Assembly (NCBI RefSeq): GCF_014873945.1
Contig: NZ_JADBEC010000001.1
Location: 4,047,001 to 4,111,000 of the forward strand
Origin: Rhizobium viscosum
Lineage (GTDB): Bacteria > Pseudomonadota > Alphaproteobacteria > Rhizobiales > Rhizobiaceae
Reading direction: 5' to 3'
DNA: 64,000 nucleotides
This document shows, in pieces, positions 52,408-60,687 of the stretch (within the stretch, counting starts at the first letter, position 1; every line of letters starts with the position of its first letter). Under the pieces are notes generated by a model. It did no database searches, was not told where the DNA came from, and was given only the letters and a program-made list of their open reading frames with translations. The position numbers were made by a program, and so were the translations under genes.

Positions 52408-53322
52408 ATGCGTGCAGACTTGCTTGAGGGCATCTTGGCGTTCACGAGAGTCGCGGAGAAGCGGAGCTTCACGGCGGCGGCGCTGGAACTGGGCGTCACG
52501 CCGGCGGCTATCAGCTGGACCATAAAGCAGCTGGAGGGGCGTGTCGGCGCACCCCTTCTGACCCGTACCACACGTTCGGTAGGCCTGACTGAGGCAGGGG
52601 CGCTGCTCTTGAAACATGCTCAAGCAGGTGTCGCTGAGATCGCTGCTGGTTGCGACGCAGCGCAAGCTCTGGGTACTCGACCCGCAGGGCTGCTGCGCCT
52701 GAATCTCCCGACGGTGGCCCAACCGGTTCTGGAACCGGTATTACCCGGCTTCGCCGCCGCCTATCCGGATATTGAACTGGAGCTGACCATAGATGACCGC
52801 TTCGTCGACATCGTGGCTGAAGGTTATGATGCGGGCATCCGCATAGGTGAGACCATAGCGCAGGACATGGTAGCCGTACGCCTGACCCGGCCCTCGGCGA
52901 TGACCGTGGTCGGCTCACCCGCCTACTTTACAAAGCGCGGGAAGCCCCAACGCCCCGAGCAACTGGCGGAGCACGCTTGCATAAATTTCCGGCTGGCCAG
53001 CGGCGGGATTTACCGATGGGCATTTGAGGAACAGCTCGGCGCTGCCGGCAACGTGCGGGAGTTCGAGATCGCCGTAAAGGGGCCGTTGATCGTCAACGGG
53101 TCAGGACCAAGCCTGTCTGCCGCCGTTTCAGGTGTCGGTCTGGCCTATAACACAGTCGATAATGTCGAGCCGCTTGTAAAGCAGGGATTGCTGGAGCACT
53201 GCTTGGGAGACTTCATGCCGATGATGCCGGGTTTCTTCATCTACTTCCCTAGTCAGGCGCGAACGCTACCGAAGCTTAGAGCATTCCTGGATTTCTGCGC
53301 CAGATGGAAAAGCTTGGCTTAG
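52408..53322 (+). CDS. LysR family transcriptional regulator
   Basis: A 304-residue LysR regulator. HTH: EGILAFTRVAEKRSFTAAAL and ISWTIKQLEGRVGAPLL. The rest is the PBP2-type effector domain. ATG 52408 is used; TTG 52402 is also in frame. Divergent from the Tat hydrolase (94-base gap). Confidence 0.92.
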   Translation: MRADLLEGILAFTRVAEKRSFTAAALELGVTPAAISWTIKQLEGRVGAPLLTRTTRSVGLTEAGALLLKHAQAGVAEIAAGCDAAQALGTRPAGLLRLNLPTVAQPVLEPVLPGFAAAYPDIELELTIDDRFVDIVAEGYDAGIRIGETIAQDMVAVRLTRPSAMTVVGSPAYFTKRGKPQRPEQLAEHACINFRLASGGIYRWAFEEQLGAAGNVREFEIAVKGPLIVNGSGPSLSAAVSGVGLAYNTVDNVEPLVKQGLLEHCLGDFMPMMPGFFIYFPSQARTLPKLRAFLDFCARWKSLA

Positions 53323-53344
53323 CCAGAGCGCGTCGGCCGTAGCC

Positions 53345-53872
53345 CTATGCTGTCATCGCCCGTATACTCTGCGCATATTCACTGATCTCGGCCCGGTTCC
53401 TGAGGATCGCTTTCGAACCGGCATAGGCTTCAAACAGCTTCGCATGTCCGGCGTAACAGGTCGAAGAGTTCTCCCGCCGGCGATAATCTCTCACCCATTC
53501 GATCAGCTCCAGAAGACCTGCCTCACTGCCACCGCCTTGAATGCCCCTGGCCCTCACATTGGCAATGCACTCTTCCTCCGGAAGATCGATCCAGATCAGG
53601 GCCGTCACCCGACCCAGGACCGCGCTCGCCAGCCAGCCATACACCCCTTCCATCAACCAGGTCTCGGCTCTTCCGGCTTCGACAACTTCGTCGAATACAA
53701 GCTTATTGTCTCTCGCGATGCCGTAGTGGCCGGGAAGCCAGCGCAGATCATCGAGATGAATGACAGAGCGCCCGATGATCGCCCCTATCTCACGTGCAAG
53801 CCGGGTCTTGCCTGTCCCGCCATTTCCGAAGATCAGTATCCGCTGAAGGTGTTCGGGTTGCGTAGGGCGCAA
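53345..53872 (-). CDS. P-loop kinase-like protein
   Basis: A 175-residue protein with Walker A GNGGTGKT (16-23) and IHLDDLRW after the first strand, as in adenylate-kinase/topology-modulation (FlaR-like) proteins. It later shows VTALIWIDLPEEECIANVRARG, a LID-like Arg region. Probably an NTP-dependent small-molecule kinase. Substrate unknown. Confidence 0.85.
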   Translation of the reverse strand: MRPTQPEHLQRILIFGNGGTGKTRLAREIGAIIGRSVIHLDDLRWLPGHYGIARDNKLVFDEVVEAGRAETWLMEGVYGWLASAVLGRVTALIWIDLPEEECIANVRARGIQGGGSEAGLLELIEWVRDYRRRENSSTCYAGHAKLFEAYAGSKAILRNRAEISEYAQSIRAMTA

Positions 53873-53937
53873 TGTCTTTTCCTTTGCTGGGTGTCATGAT
53901 CAGCCAAACCGCGGCCGCGATCCTGCGGGAACAGCAT

Positions 53938-54012
53938 TCACGCATACCGTGCCGGCGAGTCACGTACCAGCGTCGTCGATTGCATCAACACGAACAGATT
54001 AGCCGGTGGCGA
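53938..54012 (-). pseudogene. Internal remnant of a lysE gene
   Basis: The frame reads SPPANLFVLMQSTTLVRDSP and then a stop. The 25 bases at 53977-54001 match the intact lysE (50138-50162) with one mismatch, covering the NLFVLMQS part of helix 1. The rest of the gene is missing. It sits just downstream of the MFS gene. Confidence 0.6.
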
Positions 54013-54014
54013 CT

Positions 54015-55181
54015 TCAATCGACGTCCCGCAGCGGAACCAGCGACAGCAGTGCGAGAGCCGAGATCACGGCGCCGGTGAACGCAAGCGGCCAGAGGCCGA
54101 CGGAGATGTATGGGGCGACGGCGGTCGTTCCCAGTGCCGCTATGCCGAGGATAGCGGCGATGACGATCGCGGCTGCGCGCGAATGATCGCCGCGGGCAGC
54201 CGATATTGCCCGATGGAAGCCGATCGGCGCGCGGATGCCGAAGCCGAGGTTCAAAACCGCCCATAGCGGGACGAGGACGTAAAGGCTGCCCGAGCCCGTG
54301 AGCGCATAGGCGAAGATCGCCAGAAAGGCGCAGGGCATGATCGCCGTGCCTGTGCGGATTATCTTGAGCGTGCCGAATTTCGCGGCTAGCCACGCGGAAG
54401 AATTCGCGGCCAGGATGAACATGGCGATGCCGCAGACCTGCAGGATGACGAAATCCTCGATCCCTCTGTCGAGCGGGCCGGTGAGCACGGCCGGCAGGCC
54501 GAAGACGAAGACGAGGAGTGCGCCGAGCGACAGGGCCTGGCTCAGCGCGTAGAAGAGGAATTCGAAATTCTTCAGAATGAAGAGATAGCTGTGATGATCT
54601 TCCATCTGCTGGGGCCGCGGGAAAGCGGCACGCTGCCAGGAGACGGCCGCTGCTATCAGCGCCGCCGACGCTGCCAGCAGCACGAAGGAAATCTCCCAGC
54701 CTCCAAATTCCAGCAGCCAGGCTCCCGCAATCGGGGCGAGCGCCGGCGCCAGGGACTCGACGGAGCCGAGCCGCCCCATGGCGGCGGCCGCCTTGTCATG
54801 CGGATAGAGGCCGTGGATGAAGCCGGGCGCGAAGACGGCAGGGCCCGAGCCGAAGGCGCCCTGAGCAAAGCGCAAGGCAATCAGCCATTCGATCGAAGGA
54901 GCTTCCGCTGATGCAAGCGACGCAAGCCCGAACAGGGCAAGCGACCAGATCAGCAGCTTGCGCGGATCGAACCGCGCGCCGAGTTCGCCGAACGTCAAAA
55001 GCCCGACCAGCGTGCCGAACGCGTAAGCCGCCAGTACGAGCTGGGCGACCTCGATGCTGCCTCCAAGCTGCCCCGGCAGGCTCGGGACGGCCGGAAGCAC
55101 CAGATCGGTCCCGGCAATGCCCAGAACGGTTCCGCTGGCGATCAGGATGAACAAGGCTGAGGTTTTCCGGCGTGTCGTCAT
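54015..55181 (-). CDS. MFS transporter
   Basis: A 388-residue, 12-segment MFS exporter of the Bcr/CflA-like drug-efflux type: LPAVPSLPGQLGG in the first loop, FGELGARFDPRKLLIWS after helix 2 and GAWLLEFGGWEISFVLLA in helix 5. AAGGAG upstream of ATG 55181 sets the start. No dedicated regulator is adjacent; phnM is divergent. Confidence 0.9.
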   Translation of the reverse strand: MTTRRKTSALFILIASGTVLGIAGTDLVLPAVPSLPGQLGGSIEVAQLVLAAYAFGTLVGLLTFGELGARFDPRKLLIWSLALFGLASLASAEAPSIEWLIALRFAQGAFGSGPAVFAPGFIHGLYPHDKAAAAMGRLGSVESLAPALAPIAGAWLLEFGGWEISFVLLAASAALIAAAVSWQRAAFPRPQQMEDHHSYLFILKNFEFLFYALSQALSLGALLVFVFGLPAVLTGPLDRGIEDFVILQVCGIAMFILAANSSAWLAAKFGTLKIIRTGTAIMPCAFLAIFAYALTGSGSLYVLVPLWAVLNLGFGIRAPIGFHRAISAARGDHSRAAAIVIAAILGIAALGTTAVAPYISVGLWPLAFTGAVISALALLSLVPLRDVD

Positions 55182-55381
55182 CGGCTCCTTGGTAGCAGAG
55201 CCGGATCTTGCGACCAATCGTGTCCTGTTGATTTCTGATATTCAAATGTTTGATCTTTTTGAGGTGTTTTATCAGCGACGTTGGCAAATCTGTCATATAC
55301 GCTGGCTAGAAGCTGCTGATGGCGCGCACCTTGTCGGGTGACTCGACTGCCGCGCCTCTTCTTTTTCCTGGAACGAGACCC

Positions 55382-56620
55382 ATGCAGAACAATCCGGCAG
55401 TGATCATCGAGGGCACAACCGTTGTATTCGGCGACCGTCTGGAGCGGGCCTCCGTGCGTATCGAAGACGGCCGGATCACCGGTATCGACGGCGCGCGAGA
55501 CGGAGCCGACGTTGTCAATGGACGCGGCCATCTGCTCGGACCGGCTTTCGTGGACATTCACGGCGATGCCTTCGAGCGGCAGGTCATGCCGCGGCCGGGC
55601 ACCATGCTGCCCGTCGCGGCCGCGCTGCTCGAAACCGACCGCCAGCTTGCCGCCAACGGCATCGCGACCGCCTATCATGCGCTGACGCTCAGCTGGGAGC
55701 CCGGGCTGCGCTCGGTCGAAACCGGTTATGCCATCGTGCGTGCGCTCGACACGCTCACGCCGCGGCTGACGGTGGACAATCGCGTGCAACTGCGCTGGGA
55801 GACCTTCTGCTTCGAGGCTGTTGACCTCATCCGCGAGGCGCTTGCCGGTCCGCGCCTGCCGTCGATCGCCTTCAACGACCATACGTCGATGGTGATGCTG
55901 CATCCGTCGATCCCGCTGCAGGAACGGCCGTTCGACCTCGATCCGGCTTTCCCGATCGTGGATCCCGAAACGCCCAGCTTCACCGAGAAGATGGCCGAAC
56001 GCGCCAAGCGGGCAAAGATTCCTGTCGCCGACATGGTGGCGCTCGTGCGCAGCATGTGGGAACGCCGTCCGCAGGTGCCCGATGCGATCGAGGAAGTGGC
56101 AGCCCTCGGAAAGGCAGCCGGTGCACCGATGCTGTCGCATGACGACAGCCAGATCGAAACGCGCGATTTCTTCCGCCAGCGCGGAGCCAGGATCTGCGAA
56201 TTCCCGATGAACCGGCGGGTGGCGCGGGCGGCCCGCGATGCCGGCGACTTCATCGTCTTCGGCGCACCGAATGCGACGCGCGGCGGCAGCCATCTGGCCT
56301 CGATCGGCGCGGCAGACATGATCCGCGAGGGGCTCTGCGACATTCTCGCTTCGGACTATTACTATCCGGCGATGCTGCTCGGCCTTGCAAGGCTCAAGGC
56401 CGATGGCGTGGCGCCGCTGCATGCGCTCTGGCCGCTCGTGTCAGGCAATCCGGCGCAAGCTTCCGGCCTTGCCGATCGCGGCATCATCGAAATCGGCAAG
56501 CGGGCGGATCTCGTGCTGGTCGACTGGCCTGAAGGTGGAACACCCGCCGTTCGCCGCACCTGGGTCGGCGGCCGGGAAGCCTATCGCGCAGCGCCCGCCG
56601 GCGAGCTGGTAATGGCCTGA
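55382..56620 (+). CDS. phnM: PhnM-like alpha-D-ribose 1-methylphosphonate 5-triphosphate diphosphatase
   Basis: A 412-residue amidohydrolase of the PhnM type, which in phosphonate C-P lyase pathways removes pyrophosphate from ribose-1-phosphonate 5-triphosphate. Motifs: FVDIHGDAFERQVMPRPG (metal site), FNDHTSM, LSHDDSQIETRDFF and LASDYYYPAMLLGL. ATG 55382 has GGAACGAG upstream; 21 residues could be added from 55319. No other phn genes are in the window, so it is an orphan or works with a set elsewhere. Confidence 0.9.
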   Translation: MQNNPAVIIEGTTVVFGDRLERASVRIEDGRITGIDGARDGADVVNGRGHLLGPAFVDIHGDAFERQVMPRPGTMLPVAAALLETDRQLAANGIATAYHALTLSWEPGLRSVETGYAIVRALDTLTPRLTVDNRVQLRWETFCFEAVDLIREALAGPRLPSIAFNDHTSMVMLHPSIPLQERPFDLDPAFPIVDPETPSFTEKMAERAKRAKIPVADMVALVRSMWERRPQVPDAIEEVAALGKAAGAPMLSHDDSQIETRDFFRQRGARICEFPMNRRVARAARDAGDFIVFGAPNATRGGSHLASIGAADMIREGLCDILASDYYYPAMLLGLARLKADGVAPLHALWPLVSGNPAQASGLADRGIIEIGKRADLVLVDWPEGGTPAVRRTWVGGREAYRAAPAGELVMA

Positions 56621-56665
56621 TAGCAGCGACACCTCGCTGAAAGCTTTGCAATCCATTCCTGCGCG

Positions 56666-56770
56666 CTAGAGCAATTCCAGCAAAACTGTGCAGCGGTTTT
56701 GCGTCCGGATTGCGTGAAAAGAAAGAGATCGAGCATTTTCGTGATTCGAAGAAAAGCGGAAATGCTCTAG
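56666..56770. repeat. Rhizobiales palindromic intergenic repeat
   Basis: About 105 bases bounded by CTAGAGCAATTCC and GGAAATGCTCTAG, which match as inverted repeats in 12 of 13 positions. The inner part (gcggttttgcgtccggattgcg) is of the type I know as a highly copied intergenic element in Rhizobiales. It could act as a terminator or a structured RNA. Confidence 0.8.
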
Positions 56771-56779
56771 ATCGCAGAT

Positions 56780-56947
56780 ATGGAAACGCTTTATGCACTG
56801 CTCATCATTGCCGCGGCTGTTGCCATCATCTATCTGGCCGGCAAATGGAACACGTCCGACGCCGACCACTATATGGGCTTCGGCAATCTGCGCTCTCCCG
56901 GCAAGGCGAAAACGTCTGATGACGGCAAGGATGCGCAGAAGGAATGA
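56780..56947 (+). CDS. Small single-span membrane protein (55 aa)
   Basis: A 55-residue ORF starting METLYALLIIAAAVAIIYLA, followed by a soluble Lys/Asp-rich tail. One membrane helix is evident. It starts ten bases after the palindromic repeat and has no clear Shine-Dalgarno; coding-like codon use supports it. Unknown function. Confidence 0.5.
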   Translation: METLYALLIIAAAVAIIYLAGKWNTSDADHYMGFGNLRSPGKAKTSDDGKDAQKE

Positions 56948-56991
56948 GGCCGCAGGAGGCGATGCGCCAGAGACAGGGTCGTTGGGTGAGA

Positions 56992-57429
56992 TCAGCGGCG
57001 CTCGTAAGTGACGCGCCATCCTTCGGCCGGGTCGGCCGGCAAGATCACGAGTTGATTGGAACTCACTTCGAACTTCCGAACCAAACGCTTGCCGATGAGA
57101 TCGCGGGCGAGAGATGATTCTACGGTGATCGCGAATGTCTTTTGCGCGTCGTCGACTTCCACCGGACCGTAGTAGGCCTCGTAACCGTTCACGGTATAGG
57201 TCGTCGGCGCGGCGTTGACGTTCGCATCCATCGCCTGGACGGAAAGCGTTCCGCCTTCCGAGAAAATGACCTGGCCCGAATATGGTACTTCGGCCACCTT
57301 GCCGTTAGCGTCCGTGAACTGGAGCGAGGTCATGCGCCAGGAGCCAACGATCGAGGCTTCGTCTGCAAATGCCGGAGCAGCGAATGCCATCGCCAGTGCC
57401 AGCATAACTAATTTGATTAGGCTCTTCAT
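56992..57429 (-). CDS. Secreted lipocalin-like protein
   Basis: A 145-residue exported protein. The signal peptide ends near APAFA (residue 22). The mature protein begins IVGSWRMTSLQFTDANG and has VPYSGQVIFSEGGTLSVQAM, as in lipocalin-like (Lipocalin_5) domains. AAGGAA nine bases upstream of the start. It lies 110 bases downstream of the SDR gene on the same strand and could share its transcript. Confidence 0.82.
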   Translation of the reverse strand: MKSLIKLVMLALAMAFAAPAFADEASIVGSWRMTSLQFTDANGKVAEVPYSGQVIFSEGGTLSVQAMDANVNAAPTTYTVNGYEAYYGPVEVDDAQKTFAITVESSLARDLIGKRLVRKFEVSSNQLVILPADPAEGWRVTYERR

Positions 57430-57539
57430 CTATCGTTCCTTCTTTGGTGACAACCCGCTCTCCCAACGATGCTCGGTCGTCGGCAGGGCGAGGGTGAAAA
57501 CGGCGGTTTTAAGGGGATTGGAAAGACAGCGCGTCCGAA

Positions 57540-58286
57540 TCAAACGGGCTGCGCCGTGGGCCGGAAAAGTATCTCGTTCACGTCCACGTCTTCCGGCTGG
57601 CTCATCGCGAAGGCAACCATGCGCGCGAACGTATTCGCTTCGACCGCAATCTTAGCGACGAAGTCTTTTGTGTCGTCTTGGACATCCTTCTCGCTGATGT
57701 GCTCTAGCAATTCCGTCGCGACGGCTCCCGGCGAGATAACGGTGGTGCGAATGTTGTAGGGCTTGACTTCCTTTCGCAGCCCCTCGGACAGCGCCCGGAC
57801 CGCGAACTTCGTGGCGCAGTAGACCGTCGCGCCTGGATCGACGACATGACCGTAGACGGATGAGACGTTAATGATTTGGCCTGACTTCCGCTCCTTCATG
57901 TGCGGCAGCGCTGCGGCGATACCATAGAGCACGCCTTTGAAGTTTACATCGATCATCCGATCCCACTCGTCGACCTTGAGGCGTTCCAAGGGTGCGAGCG
58001 GCATCAAGCCGGCATTGTTCAGAATCACATCCAAGCGGCCGAATTCTCTGACGGCAGTGTCAACTAGGTTCTGGACCTGCGTCTTGTCGGTCACGTCCGT
58101 CTCGACAGCGACTGCCCTGCAACCTTTCGATGTTAATTCCGTGGCCAGGGCGTCAATGCGCTCGCGCCGCCTGGCACCAAGCACGACTATGGCACCTCTC
58201 TCGGCGAGATGTCGCGCCGCTGCTTCCCCAAGGCCGCTGCTTGCGCCCGTGATAACGACAACTTTGTTTTCGATGCCTTGAGACAT
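57540..58286 (-). CDS. SDR family oxidoreductase
   Basis: A 248-residue classical SDR: VITGASSGLGEAAARHLAER, LNNAGLMPLAPLE, INVSSVYG and YCATK. Arg residues after the second strand (GARRRERID) suggest NADPH. It is 27 bases downstream of the MFS gene and belongs to its operon. Substrate unknown. Confidence 0.92.
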   Translation of the reverse strand: MSQGIENKVVVITGASSGLGEAAARHLAERGAIVVLGARRRERIDALATELTSKGCRAVAVETDVTDKTQVQNLVDTAVREFGRLDVILNNAGLMPLAPLERLKVDEWDRMIDVNFKGVLYGIAAALPHMKERKSGQIINVSSVYGHVVDPGATVYCATKFAVRALSEGLRKEVKPYNIRTTVISPGAVATELLEHISEKDVQDDTKDFVAKIAVEANTFARMVAFAMSQPEDVDVNEILFRPTAQPV

Positions 58287-58313
58287 GATATTCTCCTTGG
58301 TTTGAGTGGATTG

Positions 58314-59495
58314 TCAGGTTCGGCGGCTGGCGACCGCGCCAAGCGCGGCGGAGCAAGAGAGAAGGATGGCGGCCAGAAGAAACGCGCTCCACCATCCCGC
58401 GGCGTCGAATAGAATGCCCCCCGCGAAAGCGCCGCCCGCGATGCTGAGCTGGATGAGTGCCACCTGGAGGCCACCCGCCGCTTCGAGTTCGTGCGGCACC
58501 AGCTTCGCCATCCAGGTATTCCATGCGACGGGAACCGGCGTCGAGAAGAAGCCCCACAGCACGAGCAGGAGAGCGGTAGCCCAGGGAGACGCTCCAAGGA
58601 CTACGAGAAGCAGGGCGATCAGCGCGACCACCGCAGGCATCCCGATGAGCGCTGCGGCGAGGTGCCGCCGCAGCACGAAGCCAATTAAAGACGTTCCGGC
58701 AAGGCCGCCCAAGCCAACACCGAGGAGCATCAGAGACAGCGAGTTCAAGCCGACTCCGGTCACGACTTCGAGAAACGGACGCAGATAGATGGAGAGCGCG
58801 TTCATTCCCATGAAAACGAGGCAGGTCGCGGCCATTCCGACGAGGAAAGTCCGATTTCGGAGCAGTCCGAACATCTTACGAGCCGACACCGTTTCGGCGG
58901 CGGGCAGCCCTGGGAGGACGACCGTCTGCCAAACAAGCGCCGCAAGGCCGACGGGAACCGTGACGAGAAATGCGCCACGCCATCCGATCATACCGCCCAG
59001 GAAGCTTCCAATGGGAGGTGCGATCACGATTGCGAAAGCCGTGCCTCCTTGAAGGAGGGCGATTGCCTTGGGCAATTCGGAGGGGGAAGCCAAGCGCGCC
59101 AGGATTGCGGTTGACAGTGACCAGAAGCCCCCGATCGCGACACCGACCAGCGCACGACCGATCAGGAAAATCACAAGGTTCGGCGCGAACGCCACGATCA
59201 AGCTGGAGGCGGTCAGTACAGCAGTATAGATCAGCACCACCAACTTGCGGTCGCTCCTTGCCAGCAAACCGTTGCCGAAAAGGCTGGTCACAACCGCGAA
59301 GAAGCCCGAAACCGTGATCGCCAATCCAGCCTGGCCTTCCGTGATGCCAAGGTCTTGGGCGATTGGCGTCAAGAGACTGACGGGAAGGAACTCCAGTCCG
59401 ACGAGCAGGAACGTGAGCAGGGAGAGGCAGAGCACCTGCGGCCACGGCGTTGTCGTATTGTCAACGGGAACATCACTCAAGGCATCGACCGTCAT
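58314..59495 (-). CDS. MFS transporter (AraJ/drug-efflux-like)
   Basis: A 393-residue, 12-segment MFS transporter of the sugar-efflux/chloramphenicol-resistance group: EFLPVSLLTPIAQDLGITEG near helix 1, GNGLLARSDRKLVVLIYTAV and LARLASPSELPKAIALLQGG. AGGAG is seven bases upstream. First gene of an operon with the SDR; the divergent LysR is the likely controller. Confidence 0.92.
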   Translation of the reverse strand: MTVDALSDVPVDNTTTPWPQVLCLSLLTFLLVGLEFLPVSLLTPIAQDLGITEGQAGLAITVSGFFAVVTSLFGNGLLARSDRKLVVLIYTAVLTASSLIVAFAPNLVIFLIGRALVGVAIGGFWSLSTAILARLASPSELPKAIALLQGGTAFAIVIAPPIGSFLGGMIGWRGAFLVTVPVGLAALVWQTVVLPGLPAAETVSARKMFGLLRNRTFLVGMAATCLVFMGMNALSIYLRPFLEVVTGVGLNSLSLMLLGVGLGGLAGTSLIGFVLRRHLAAALIGMPAVVALIALLLVVLGASPWATALLLVLWGFFSTPVPVAWNTWMAKLVPHELEAAGGLQVALIQLSIAGGAFAGGILFDAAGWWSAFLLAAILLSCSAALGAVASRRT

Positions 59496-59527
59496 TTCGT
59501 TTCTCCTGTCTCGTGACCACCAAATAG

Positions 59528-59547
59528 GTCCTTTGGTTTCGAAGGAC
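59528..59547. promoter_or_regulatory. Dyad between MFS and LysR genes
   Basis: GTCCTTTGGTTTCGAAGGAC contains perfect six-base arms (GTCCTT/AAGGAC) around an eight-base centre, midway between the divergent starts. Candidate LysR site. Confidence 0.5.
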
Positions 59548-59589
59548 TAGGAGCTACAATCCGCATGTCGATGTGAAGGAGATTCAACA

Positions 59590-60486
59590 ATGAAACGCGA
59601 CGAGTTCACCGAAATGAGGGCGTTTCTGGAAGTCGCTCGCGAACGCAGCTTCACCAAAGCCGCAGGAAAGCTCGGCGTCACTCGATCGGCGCTGAGCCAC
59701 ACGGTCAGCGCGCTTGAGACGCGGCTCGGCATACGTCTCCTTTCTCGCACGACCCGAGATGTCGCCCCGACAGTAGCGGGAGAACGCCTCATGCAAAGCA
59801 TCCAGCCGCATTTCGATGGCATTGTGGCTGGAGTCGATGCCATTAACGCCTTGCGAGACAAACCCTCTGGTCAGGTCCGGGTGGTTTGTCCGGATGACGC
59901 TGTTGATCTGGTGTTCCGCCGAAGACTTCCGGAATTTCTCCGAAAGTTCCCAGAAATCGGGGTGGAGATTATAGTCGACAATGGATTCACCAATATCGTC
60001 GATAAGCAGTTCGATGCCGGGGTGCGGCTTGGCGAGGCCGTCGCCCGCGACATGGTCGCGGTGCGCGTTGGGCCCGATGTGTCCTATTCCGTCGTGGCGT
60101 CGCCCGTATACCTAGAGCGGAACGCGCCGCCACTGATCCCACAGGACCTGACGAACCATAACTGCATCAATCTTCGGCTTCCGACATCCGGAAGCCTTTA
60201 TGCGTGGGAGTTCGAGCGTGACGACCGAGAGTTCAGCGTGCGAGTTGAGGGCCAGCTTGTTGTGAGTAATATCGGGCCTGCAATCGACGCGGCACTAGAC
60301 GGGATTGGACTGGCCTACGTCCCGACGGACATTGTCCAACCACTTGTCGAGGTCGGTAGGCTCAAACGCCTGCTTCTCGACTGGTGCCCGTTGTTTCAGG
60401 GATATCATCTGTATTATCCCAGCCGCCGAAACTCCTCGCTGGCGTTCTCGGCATTCGTCGACGCATTCCGGTATAAGGGACAATAG
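59590..60486 (+). CDS. LysR family transcriptional regulator
   Basis: A 298-residue regulator: EMRAFLEVARERSFTKAAGK and SALSHTVSALETRLGIRLLS in the HTH, then the effector domain. GAAGGAGA precedes the ATG. It is divergent from the MFS-SDR operon and very likely regulates it through the 59528 dyad. Confidence 0.93.
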   Translation: MKRDEFTEMRAFLEVARERSFTKAAGKLGVTRSALSHTVSALETRLGIRLLSRTTRDVAPTVAGERLMQSIQPHFDGIVAGVDAINALRDKPSGQVRVVCPDDAVDLVFRRRLPEFLRKFPEIGVEIIVDNGFTNIVDKQFDAGVRLGEAVARDMVAVRVGPDVSYSVVASPVYLERNAPPLIPQDLTNHNCINLRLPTSGSLYAWEFERDDREFSVRVEGQLVVSNIGPAIDAALDGIGLAYVPTDIVQPLVEVGRLKRLLLDWCPLFQGYHLYYPSRRNSSLAFSAFVDAFRYKGQ

Positions 60487-60687
60487 TCTTGCGGCCGAAA
60501 TGTCTCCTATTGGCGCATTCTTGCGATCAGTGGTCGGTAACGGCATCGATCGCCCTGTGAAGCAGCGTTTCGATCGTCTCCTGAAGGGCGCGGCGGTTCC
60601 GATATCTTGCGGTGGTCCTTCAAGGCGAGGACAGTTTCAGGCAGACGCTCAGTTCCTTTACATAATCCGGGTCTCGTCGAGGAAGAT

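Noticed and set aside
55178..56422. 414-residue ORF on the minus strand
   Set aside because: Antisense to phnM, His/Arg/Gly-rich low-quality translation typical of a high-GC shadow frame.
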